Of a stretch of 64,000 nucleotides of DNA, positions 33,141 through 42,586 are shown piece after piece. How positions within the stretch are numbered: position 1 is the first letter of the stretch; each line of letters opens with the position of its first letter. Source of the DNA: Symbiodinium natans (taxonomy: Eukaryota > Sar > Dinophyceae > Suessiales > Symbiodiniaceae); the NCBI GenBank assembly GCA_905221605.1, contig CAJNDS010000680.1, positions 251,204 through 315,203 on the forward strand, read 5' to 3'. The position numbers and the translations under genes are program-made. The notes under the pieces are model-generated. The model saw nothing but the letters and a program-made list of their open reading frames with translations, ran no database searches and was not told where the DNA came from.

Positions 33141-34931
33141 CTAGTACTTGACCATTGGCCTGGCTCTTTAGGGCTTCTTAGGGATTTTTTGGATTCTTTA
33201 GGGTTTATGGGGTTTTTGGGTTTTTTTTGGGCGGTCTTAGGGTTTTTTTGGGATTCTTTAGGGTTCACCGCGATAGTCATAACTTCCAAACAGATAAACA
33301 TAGCAGCTAGTAGGACTAGTAGTCGTATTTAGGCGAATATTTCACGCAAATAAGAGTCAACGACACATGCGATGGAACAGCAAATCGCTGTGCTACAACA
33401 CAACGGTGTAGAAGAACGGGCAGCTAGTAGTGGAAACTCAGTGAAAAGTAAAAGATGCCAATGGCAAAACACCAAGAAAACAAACATAAACAAAAACAAG
33501 CAAAAACGCAGTACAACAAATAACACAACACAGTACATCACAAAAAACAAAATGAATGGTAATAATATGTACAACGCAAGAAAGCAAGCATACGAAAAGG
33601 TGACAAGTGCGTAGGTCCTGAATTGGCTCGTGGCGGCATGTGCTTGCGCAGAATCTTGCGTATAAACACAAGCACTTGGGCCTGCTGGGGGCCCGCGGCG
33701 AAGCTCCTGCCACAAGCTCTCTGAGGGAATCGAGTTTGGGGGTTATACACCCTGACCCCTAGACCGTTGCTGGGCTTTATAGGGTTCAGGGTTCCAGTTC
33801 GGGACTAAAAGGTTTAGGGCTTAAGTAAGTTCTACAGGGATTCGTGCTTGATTAGGTTCTAGCACTTCTGGTGCAATCAGATTCAACGGTTTAGGGTTGA
33901 AGTAGATTCTGCAGAGCTTGGTTCGGTTAACGGGTTCTCTAAGGTTCAGGGCTGATTTCGATCCGGGGTCTGGGGCGTTCTAGAGGACTCAGGACTTAGC
34001 TAGACCCAAGAGTCACCTAGGATTAGCACCTACCTGGGGATCTACTTACCTCCAGGTCCAGTGTAGTAGCAACTACCCCTTACTTAGTAGGCACAACCCA
34101 TAAAACATAAAGCTGAAGGTTATGGGGGCAGTCCCAGGTAAACCCTCAACCCTAAGCCCTGCTTAGTTAGCTCCTCATTTTGTAGGACTCTGCGGTGACA
34201 GATAGGTTGGCCCTGTGAATACACAAGACAGCTCCCGCATGGAAAAGCATATAAGGGTTTTCCGGGAAGGGTTTAGGGTTTAGGGTTTAGGATTTGGGGT
34301 TTAGGGTTTAGGGTTTAGGGTTTAGGGTTCAGGGTTCAGGGTTCAGGGTTTACGGTTTAGGGTTTAAGGCCAGAGACGCGGAAGCAGCTTCGGGCACGTT
34401 GGGTTCCGGCTTAGAGGGCTTGAGAACATGCCAACATCCGGGACCCTAAAGCTCCGAAAACAGAGTAGCCAAAAATAGAAATCCGAAGGATGATGCTATT
34501 TATGCCTTAGGGTTTAGGGCTTAGGGTTTAGGGTTTAGGGTTTAGGGTTTAAGGTTGAGGGTTTACGGAAAAACTCCAAACAGTAAGAGATCATGTTCGC
34601 CCAGAAGTCCAAAAGCCATGACAGTTTCGAGGACGGCGCACGGCCAGGCCCTCGCCTAGGCGAGAGCGCGATGTTCATCCAACATGCGAGCAAGCCTCGA
34701 GGAAAACCATGGTCCGCAGGCGCGCGAACTCTCTCTGTTAGGGTTTAGGGTTTAGGGTTTAGGGTTTAGGGTGTTAGGGTGTTAGGGTGTTAGGGTGTTA
34801 GGGTTTAGGGGGCAGCTAACATCTTCCTACCCCTCCTACAGTGCACGTTGGCAACCCTTTGTGTTGACAGATGGTTGCGGGAAAAATGCTAACAACAGCC
34901 ATATTAAGGAATCAGAACTGTGGTCAGATAT
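33141..34931. other. Mixed interval: A-rich segment, GGGACTCT-family element, telomere-like runs
   Basis: 33,360-33,600 is unusually A-rich (AACA/AAAC strings) and its open frames look compositional. 34,032-34,139 is a GGGACTCT-family element. 34,593-34,746 is a short open plus-strand frame (MFAQKSKSHDSFEDGARPGP...) of uncertain status, because the minus strand is also open. Confidence 0.4.
34032..34139. mobile_element. Inverted-repeat element, GGGACTCT family, diverged copy
   Basis: ACCTGGGGATCTACTTACC at the left, GGCAGTCCCAGGT at the right; the middle (AACTACCCCTTACTTAGTAG) matches the copy at 22.5 kb. Confidence 0.68.
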
Positions 34932-34935
34932 CACT

Positions 34936-35041
34936 AGACCCAGGAGTAACCTAGGAATAGAAAGGGTGCTCTTTTTGGTTAAAGGGGCTTATAAGGGAAC
35001 CCAACCCGCAAAAAAAGGGAATAAGGGCCTACTCTGGGTCT
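34936..35041. mobile_element. GGGAACC-core inverted-repeat element (AGACCCAGGAGTA ends)
   Basis: AGACCCAGGAGTAA at the left is mirrored by TACTCTGGGTCT at the right; the core is AAAGGGGCTTATAAGGGAAC. About 106 bp, non-coding. Confidence 0.8.
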
Positions 35042-36566
35042 CAGATCGTCGTGCTCTTTACAGCTCCCCCCCATCGGTCTCCTGTCACAAAGGCGGCCCC
35101 ACTCGTCGATCGGCCGCACGGATAGGCGAAGTTGGGGCGACTGCAGGGGATTGCACCTCAGTGGCTGCTTTTTGGGGGGTCGGGGGGGGGGGGGGGGGGG
35201 GGGGGGGTTAGGGGGTTTAGGGTTTCGGGGTTTAGGGTTTCGGGGTTTAGGGTTTCGGGGTTTGGGGTTTGGGGGTTTGGGGGTAGGGGGTTTGGGGGTT
35301 TGGGGGTTTGGGGGTTTGGGGGTTTGGGGGTTTGGGCTTGGGGCTGGGAACATGGTCACTGTGGTCCCTTGTGGGGTCCTTGTTCTCAGGCGGCCCCTCA
35401 TATTTAGGGTACCCCCCCCCCCCCCCCCCACATGTTCCGACTGAAGTCGCTCACGTGGGTCTGAAGCACCCGTGCAGTTATCTACAACGGCGGCCCTGGC
35501 TCCATGTTTCAGCAGACGCAACCCACAAGCGACCTAAACCCTAAACCCTAAACCCTGCAGCCATTTCAGTTGCATGCTTCATGGTAGCCTCCCCGAAAAA
35601 CTTGAACAGTCAGAGGCCCCATACCAAAACCCTGAACCCGAACCCTAAACCTGAACTCCAAAACTGAATGACTCCGCAGAAGCCCTAAACTACTACTGTA
35701 TTTGCTTAAGAACCCGAAAAAATATCATGAAATAGTCCTTGTACTACCCTTATAAGGATGAATATCTGTTATTGTTGGGGGGGGGGGGGGCGGTTCTTAA
35801 GCAAACAGTGGTACACAAACCCTTGCCCAAGGCCCAGGCGGCACGTAGATGTCCGGCCGAATGTCCGTGGCGTGGGCCACGAGGCCTTTGTTGCTTGATT
35901 CTTCGAGCCTTAAGGGTTTGTAGCCCCTAAACCCTAAACCCTAAACCCTAAACCCTAAACCCTAAACCCTAAACCCTAAGGCATTGGGAGGTCTACTAGG
36001 GTTTTCTTGTGCAGGATGTCAGGGTCTTGGTGGCGGGGGAGGGGGGCCCCTTATAAGGTTAGTAGGGTTTAGGGTTTAGGGTTTAGGGTTTGGGCGTTCT
36101 TGTGGTGCAGGAGTAGGAGTTTGGAAGTGGTTGCTAAGTGTTAGAGGGATGTTTAGGGCTGCCTGTTTTTTGCTTGCAGGAGGTAGTGTTCATTTCTCTG
36201 CGTTTTTCTTTATCTGGTTTTTGTTGTTCTATTTGTTTTTCTTGGGGGGGGGGGGGGAGAAGGGGGGGCGTCTTGTAGCGGTTTCCCTAAGCCCTGCCCC
36301 AAACCAAACAGCACCTTATCATGAAGACCATATATGCTTAACTCCCAATGACCGCCCCTCAGTGCATAGGGCCTTGACCTAGAACCCTCAAGGCCCTATG
36401 GAGTCCCGCAACCCCTAAACCTCCACCCTCTGAAATCCTCTGAAGCCCTAGACCCAGAAGGTTTAAGGATCAGGGGTCAGGGGTCAGGGGTTTGGGGTTT
36501 GGGGTTTAGGGTTTAGGGTTAGGGTTTAGGGACCTCCTAAAGCTCCTCACAAAGAGAGCGAGGCAC
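35042..36566. repeat. G-rich arrays, TTGCTTAAGAACC element and CCCTAAA run
   Basis: TTTCGGGG/TTTGGGGG array at 35,210-35,340 with a G tract near 35,177. An element with TTGCTTAAGAACC/GGTTCTTAAGCAAA ends is at 35,690-35,812. (CCCTAAA)7 lies at 35,926-35,978. The Gly- and Pro-rich open frames are translations of repeats. Confidence 0.6.
35690..35812. mobile_element. Inverted-repeat element, TTGCTTAAGAACC family, copy 1
   Basis: CTACTACTGTATTTGCTTAA at the left, GGTTCTTAAGCAAACAGTGG at the right. AT-rich middle, non-coding. Related to 40,954-41,076 and 46,184-46,320. Confidence 0.75.
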
Positions 36567-36608
36567 CCCACGTGCGCTGGAGCCAGTCCCCAAGCCGCTC
36601 GAAGATGC
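36567..36608 (-). CDS. Exon-like island (IFERLGDWLQRTW)
   Basis: A strong acceptor (CTCTCTACAG|GC) and donor G|GTGCCT bound 42 bases coding IFERLGDWLQRTW. The entry phase matches the exit phase of the island at 37.3 kb, so the two read through as one frame. Function unknown. Confidence 0.5.
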
Positions 36609-37295
36609 CTGTAGAGAGAGGTCCCCAATGACCCTTAAGCAAGTTTAGGGTTTAGGGTTTCGGGTTTAGGGCTTAGGGCTTAAAGGTTTAGGGTTTAGGG
36701 TCTTAGGGGGTCGAGGGTTGTGACCGTCAGTTTTTTTCAGGCCGGCGTATCACACGAATACCCGACTTGAACAAACCGAGGGCTTGAGGGGGCAGGCTTC
36801 AGGTACGGCTTTCAGGAGTTGAAAGTATTAAGGAGTGCTGCCTCCAGCGCGTGTTTACTCCCAACTCTCTACACCCCAACCGCAAAAAACTCACAGACGC
36901 CAACGCCACTCCCAAACCCGACGCGTTGAGGGTACAAGTGCTATGGGATGAGGGGTTGGGGGTCTCAACCGCCAACTCGATTCTTTGAGGGGTAGATTCT
37001 TTGGGGGAGCTATAGGAGTCTAGGATTCTGGAAGACCCTCTGATTCTGGGTCTAGCTCTACGGGTCCATATACCTTATGATCAACTTGGGCAGCCCCACA
37101 GTCCCCATATAGGAAGTAACTTAAGGCCCAGGTAGTGCCGTTTTAGGTACATGGACCCTTCGGGTCGAGGGCCTAACCAGCTTGGCTCAGACCCTGCCCA
37201 AAACCAACTACCTCAAACCCTAAACCCTAAACCCTAAACCCTAAACACTAAACCCTAAACCCTAAACCCTGCACTTTAACCTCTGAACCCTCAGC
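36609..37295. other. Probable intron with telomere-like ends
   Basis: Starts (plus strand) near TTTAGGG at 36,640-36,720 and ends in CCCTAAA at 37,215-37,270. The middle is unique without a supported gene. On the coding strand the order is TTTAGGG ... CCCTAAA, the inverted arrangement seen elsewhere. Confidence 0.45.
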
Positions 37296-37375
37296 CTCCG
37301 TGATTCTTGCCGCAGATCTCCACCAGCCCCAAGCTACGGATTTGCACGAGCAGGTGCGGGCACCTCGTCAGGGAG
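37296..37375 (-). CDS. Exon-like island (SLTRCPHLLVQIRSLGLVEI..)
   Basis: CTTGCAG|C to a GC donor (G|GCTGAGG) gives 26 codons, SLTRCPHLLVQIRSLGLVEI then CGKNHG. Phase 2 in, phase 1 out. Looks like an amphipathic repeat-type segment but no family can be named. Confidence 0.55.
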
Positions 37376-38143
37376 CTGCAAGGTTTTCGTCTGTGGTCTA
37401 CAGAGCGTAGGGTTTAGGGTTTAGGGTTTGGGCGTTAGGGTTTAGGGAAGATCCCAATCCACTATTTTAGGGCTTAATCCCCTCCCCCCAATATTATAAC
37501 CCCCCCCCCACCCCATACTATTAAATAGCCACCCCTTATACTGTTCTGTTCTGTTCTGTTCTGTTCGGCATGTCAGGTCCTGCTAAGGGACGTTGCCCAA
37601 AAATCATGCAATGAATTCACGCTGAACTCAACCACTGACTAGTATGCACTCACAGCATGGTCTCCAAGCGTGGAGCAGAAATCTAATAACAGTGAGAGTA
37701 ACTTGTGCAACTACGGGTGTGGAGGAGGCGACGCGTCAAACCGGCCGCCGAAGGCGGAAAAGCCGTAGCGAAGCCAACCACACATGCACCCAGACTTTTG
37801 CAAGGAAAGGCAAACTGGGACCTTCCGGCAATGAAGGGAAAGGGCAGGCAAAGCAGGGGACTGCAAGCTCCATGAACTACCACGAAAGCCAACGCCCCTT
37901 GAAAAGTCAGCTGCCTGTGCAAGCTCGGGAAGGGCAGCAGGAGATGTAGCCGGCCGTCTGTGCGAAAAAACCGTCTCCAAACTGAACCCCTAACCCGAAA
38001 AACCAAAATCATGCCACTGTTGAGTTCACTCATGGCTCTCAAAGGAGGAGCAAGCGACGAAGAGAGAGCTGTTGCGATTGGGTGGGATGCTCGCCAGTCC
38101 TGCATCGCAGCCCTCACGTAGTCAGGCGCGGAGGTCTCAACAT
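37376..38143. other. No convincing gene
   Basis: 37,400-37,570 has short telomere-like runs and a (CTGTT)n tract. 37,640-38,120 is unique sequence with competing open frames on both strands and no motif. Confidence 0.35.
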
Positions 38144-39136
38144 CTAAGGTGATGGCCTTGAAGTGCCTTCACAAACTCCACCAGGGTCCCATACCTGCAT
38201 GCGAACTCTCCATTTCGATGCCAAGCACAGCGCAGACTCGTGATGGATGCTGAAGTCCAACAACGTATGGCCAGTCTCCGGATGTTTGCCAACAATGCTT
38301 TGGTGCAAATGCCTCAAAGCCCGGCAGTAGTCGAACTGCAGAAGCGGCTTGTGATTCTGGAAGGCCTTGCAGAAGTAGAGGTGCCAAGTCAAACCAGCAG
38401 TCGCGAAGTCCGCGGCTTTGCGCCTGAGGCACCGTCCAATCCCCGAGGTCTCCTCGCCAACCACCTGGTGCATCGCGGTGTTCCCGGAGTTGCGCTGCTC
38501 AGGATGGTGCTGCAGGAAGGCGGTGAGGTCATACACTTCACCAGTGCCATTATGTCCACCACCGATCAGCTTGTCCGAAAGCATGTTTCCATCGAATTGG
38601 AGATCACGCTCGAGGCAATACAGTTCCCAGCAAACACCGCCGGGTTGTAAGCAGCATGTGTTCCCAATAGAGCTATCATGCCACTGACCATCTTCCAGTA
38701 GGTCGCTCAGGTCCGAAAAGAAGCATCGGCCACGATCTGCAACAGGCAATCCACTGGGAAGCGGCTCCCAGCTCGGCGCACACAAAACCGGCACAGTCTG
38801 AAGTGTTCTGACGAAGATCTGGCGGGGAAGCGGCTCCCAAAACCCAGCACACAGCGTATTCCCATCAAGGCCATCGCTATGTACCAACATTCGCTCGGTA
38901 ATCTCACGGATCCGGGCCCTCATGCCAAGAAGGCTGATACCACCCAGGCAGTTTTCAAGGGCCTTGCGCAGAGCTTTCAAAGATACGGCTCCCTCCTCAA
39001 TGAGCTGTGGACCTACGATAGGGACCAGTTCCTCAAGAACAGAATCAACTTCCATGATGCATTGGCTCATCTGGCAGAACATCTGATTGTCCCGCGGCGC
39101 TTGGACGTGCCCTCGTTCCCCTCGGGGCGATTCCAT
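38144..39136 (-). CDS. Long open frame of 330 codons, possible ankyrin-like C-terminal half
   Basis: The longest non-repeat open frame in the host part. Residues about 215-235 (RNSGNTAMHQVV) and 293-305 (PETGHTLLDFSIH) resemble the first turn of ankyrin repeats, but consensus positions are poorly kept. DNA near 38,755-38,855 contains two related GGAAGCGGCTCCCA segments, seen in the protein as two WEPLP motifs about 25 residues apart. It may be one large exon or an old coding copy; the start codon is uncertain. The opposite strand is also open over part of it, which lowers confidence. Confidence 0.4.
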   Translation of the reverse strand: MESPRGERGHVQAPRDNQMFCQMSQCIMEVDSVLEELVPIVGPQLIEEGAVSLKALRKALENCLGGISLLGMRARIREITERMLVHSDGLDGNTLCAGFWEPLPRQIFVRTLQTVPVLCAPSWEPLPSGLPVADRGRCFFSDLSDLLEDGQWHDSSIGNTCCLQPGGVCWELYCLERDLQFDGNMLSDKLIGGGHNGTGEVYDLTAFLQHHPEQRNSGNTAMHQVVGEETSGIGRCLRRKAADFATAGLTWHLYFCKAFQNHKPLLQFDYCRALRHLHQSIVGKHPETGHTLLDFSIHHESALCLASKWRVRMQVWDPGGVCEGTSRPSP

Positions 39137-40953
39137 GTGGGCACTGGGGCCATCAATATTCCCTCACTACCGGGCGATTTGGGCCCTACCCCTTATACTA
39201 GAATATAGCTATACTGGGGGTATTTATTAGTAGGGGGTAGAAGGGAGGGGGGGAGGGGGGATTATATAATATTAGTGGGAGGGGATAAGCCTAAGATCCC
39301 AACCCACTTCTTTGGTGGATTCGCCTTACGAAAGGAGGTTTGGGGTTCTGTAGGTTAGAGCACACAAACACCCCCTTAGGCTGTTTAGCATGCCATCCAG
39401 AAGCATGCCTCGGTTCCTCCTCTCCTTTTTGCGTAAGAACCCCCAAAGGAAAAAAACATAATGCTTACATTACCCTTAATCAGGAAGAATATTTTCCCTA
39501 AACCCTAAACCCTAAACCCTAAACCCTAAACCCCTAAACCAATAGTAGTCCTGGCGTGCGGGGGTAGACGCCCACCCGAACTCCAAAGCAGGCCTCGTCC
39601 GAGCGTCGAGATCAGCCAGGAGCCGCCTCCCCGAAGTTGTTGTTGCGGTTTAGGGTTTAGGGTTTAGGGTTTAGGGCTTCGGGCTTAGGGTTTAGGGTTT
39701 AGGGTTTAGGGTCCCGAAAACCCTCAACCCTAAACCCGTAACCCCCTCAACCCCTAAACCCTAAGCGCCTATCCCTAAACCCTAAACCCTAAACCCGCCT
39801 GCGCCCTACTTTGTTGTTGCGGGCGGCAGGGGGAAGGAGAGGGACTTCGAATTGCTATACCCTGCTAGGCAGTAAACGGTTTTAGGGTTTAGGGTCTTAG
39901 GGTTTAGTGTTTTGGGGTTCAGGGTTTAGGGTTCAGGGTTTTAGGATTTCACTGTCGGGCTTAGGGTTAAGTTACGGTTCTGGAGTGGAAGGAGTGCAAT
40001 CGTCTCGCAGTTTGAAGACAGTTCCTAAGGCTTCAGGGTTTTGGCGGTGGTTTCGGGAGAACTCTAAGATGTACGATTTTAGGCTTAGAGGGCCTTTCTG
40101 AATTAAGGACTGGTTCAGACTGTGCCCCCCTGCCCCCAACCCCAAAAGCGCACTACAACACAGCCTGCAACCGCCATAACCCTTACCCTTACTCTACTAA
40201 CTGTAGTTGAGGGACTATAACCTAATTTAGGATCCTTGTAACCCAATTTAATTTAGGGTCCTTATAGCTCTACTTATAGCTAGGGGGCCCCTCCTTGTAG
40301 ACCCAAACCCACAGCCATAAAACCCTGAGCCCAGACTTTGCCATTCTGGGCGCTGCTCGCGCCGCCAGCGCTCGCGTTCCGCGGCTTCAGCGCTTTGCAG
40401 TTGAAACTGGTCGGGGTTTGGGGTTTAGGGTTCAGGGTTCAGGGTTTGGGGTTTGGGGTTTAGGGTTTAGGGTTTGAGGGTTTAGGGTTTGGGGTTTAGG
40501 GCTTGAGGGTTTAGGACCCCTACCTAAGTCAGCCCAAAGCCCTATACCGCAAGGCTTATAGCTTAAGCCCTGCACCCTCTACACCCTGCACATTTATAGA
40601 TAGAAGTATTTCAAGGTAAGGGAAAGGGACTCTAAGCAGTTGGATGAAGGAACAGGAGTGCTACAAGCTTAAGGCTTGCCTGGGACCCGCTTTGCCTCCA
40701 GTTTTTTACGGGCTTCCAACTACGGCGTTTCAAGGGCTCGGGCTTATAAGGTCCTGATTGAAATTCTTCAGGAACTAAGGATCCACAGCAAAACGTTTGC
40801 TCCAGCTAGTTCACACCCCAAAACCCTTAACCCTAAACCCTGTGACCTCTACACCCAGGTAGATGGATTCTAACTTTGGGCGTTGGGGTGAGGGGACGTG
40901 GCGATCCGGTGACGCGGGATCAATAGCTCAACTGTTCCAAGGGCGAGCCTTTT

Positions 40954-41076
40954 CTACTAGTTGCTTAAGAACCCCCCCCCAAAGAAAAAACAAACAAATA
41001 AATGACAAACATTCCTTCCTTATAAGGGTAAAATAGGGAAGATTATCTTTTTTGAGGGCTCTTAAGCAAATAGTAG
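40954..41076. mobile_element. Inverted-repeat element, TTGCTTAAGAACC family, copy 2
   Basis: CTACTAGTTGCTTAAGAACC at the left, GGCTCTTAAGCAAATAGTAG at the right: inverted arms of about 20 bases, A-rich middle, about 123 bp. Confidence 0.82.
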
Positions 41077-41376
41077 TTTTCGTGTTTGCAGCATGAAATG
41101 TGGGGACCCCTTTTTTAATTGTGTTTTGGCTTTGTGGGCCTTAGGATGTGCGTTTGTAGGGCTTTGCGGTGTGTGCATGAGGTCTAGCTTGGAACTTGAA
41201 CCCTTAGGGTTTAGGGGTTTAGGGTTTAAGGTTTAGAGTTTAGGGTTTAAGGTTTAGGGTTTAGGGTGTAGGGTGTAGGGTTTAGGGTTTAGGGTTTAGG
41301 GTTTAAGGTTTAGGGTGTAGGCTTTCTTCCTCAACCCTGAGTCCGCACTTAATCACCCGAAACCTGCGCACGCCTT

Positions 41377-41462
41377 GGGATGTTCCCCTTGTACTAACAG
41401 TCCATAATGGGGATTATAGTACCTTCCTGTTAAGGGCTGTTAGAATAAGGGGGGAACATCCC
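41377..41462. mobile_element. Inverted-repeat element, GGGATGTTCCCC family
   Basis: GGGATGTTCCCC at the left and GGGGAACATCCC at the right are perfect 12-base inverted ends; inside are TACTAACAGTCC and GGGCTGTTAG. About 86 bp. A diverged relative is at about 5,225-5,325. Confidence 0.8.
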
Positions 41463-42476
41463 AACCTACACCCCTGAAACCAGAAACATCGAAGCACCTG
41501 CAACCCCCCAGGAATGAAATCCCCCAAAACACTCCGCCCTCCCCCGGAATACAGAGCACCCAGACACCCTTAGCAGGCTTGTAAACCCTAAACCCTCAAG
41601 GCCCTAAACACTAACCCCCATCCCTAAACCCCAAACCCTAAACCCTACACCCTAAACCCCAAACCCTACACACCCAAATCCTGGCCTGCAGCTCTCGACG
41701 TTTCCTGCCACGCGAGAGTGCGGCGCCCATGAAGGTCGCCGGCGGCCCAACAATTCCAGGCTCGGGCTTCTCGAGTCGTGGTTTTGGGGCCCATGTACGG
41801 CTTACGATGAGCTTTAAGGGCAAAGGCTTTTGTTGAAGGGCTAGTTTGGGGTTTAGGGCTAGGTTCGAGGTTCTGGTTTTTTGGGGCTTTGAAGGTCATC
41901 CCAAGCTGTTTTTTGGTGGGGGGAGGGGGGTTGCTTGCTGGGTAGCTAGGACCGGCTGATGGGGATGTTTGGGGCTTCGAGCGATGTTCTGTGGCCTTTA
42001 GGGTTTGGGCTGGGTTTAGGGTTTCGGCCGTAAGGCTCCCATAGGTCTCAACACAGATGAATCCTGAACAGTAGCGGTCTTCGAGCAAAGCAGGAGTCTT
42101 GTTCGGGGCTTCCGGCTTTTTAGGGCCGAGGGTGTTATGGCTCTGGAGGTTTTGTTCGGCTTCAGGGGTTAAAGGTGTATGGGGGTTCAGGGCCTCCCCC
42201 GGCAAGACGCGAACCTGCTCCGAAGATCGTCTATTCCTCCTACGTAGGGGCTTATATCCTGCCCCTTTTTCGAGGGGTTTCCAACACGTCCTTCCTCTGG
42301 TATGGCACCCCTAGACAAAGGTGCCTGAAATGCAAAGAAGCGTCGGAAACCCAGCGCCAGGTAAAACCCGGAACCTACACCCTAAACCCTAAACCCTAAA
42401 CCCTCAATTTTAAACCCTCAGCAGCCCCAAGCCCGAAAATGCGATACAAAAGCCTGGACCCTCCTGGAGCCTTGCT

Positions 42477-42586
42477 AGGCTGCCCAGTAACCTAGGCTTA
42501 AAAAGGGTGCCCCTTTTCTGCTTGAAGGGGTTTATAAGGGAACCTAAACCCCCCAAAAAGGGAATAAGGGTACTACTGGGCAGCCT
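42477..42586. mobile_element. GGGAACC-core inverted-repeat element (AGGCTGCCCAG ends), second copy
   Basis: Same ends and core as 32,603-32,724 (AGGCTGCCCAGTAACCTAGG ... TACTACTGGGCAGCCT), about 110 bp. Confidence 0.82.

Larger units (their letters stand above)
39137..42476. repeat. Repeat-rich interval with several inverted-repeat elements
   Basis: Includes CCCTAAA/TTTAGGG runs at 39,495-39,540, 39,645-39,800, 40,420-40,520 and 41,200-41,320; elements at 40,194-40,302, 40,954-41,076 and 41,377-41,462; and half a TTGCTTAAGAACC element near 39,430. GC islands at about 39,580-39,645 and 41,670-41,770 are open on the minus strand in more than one frame and may hold exons (for example NNNFGEAAPG and GPPATFMGAALSRGRKRREL). 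Confidence 0.5.

Noticed and set aside
33329-33715. Minus-strand frame with apparent membrane segments
   Set aside because: The hydrophobic stretch is the complement of an A-rich tract; composition alone explains it.
37640-38120. Overlapping open frames on both strands
   Set aside because: Neither strand shows motif, splice edges or clear codon preference; left unannotated.
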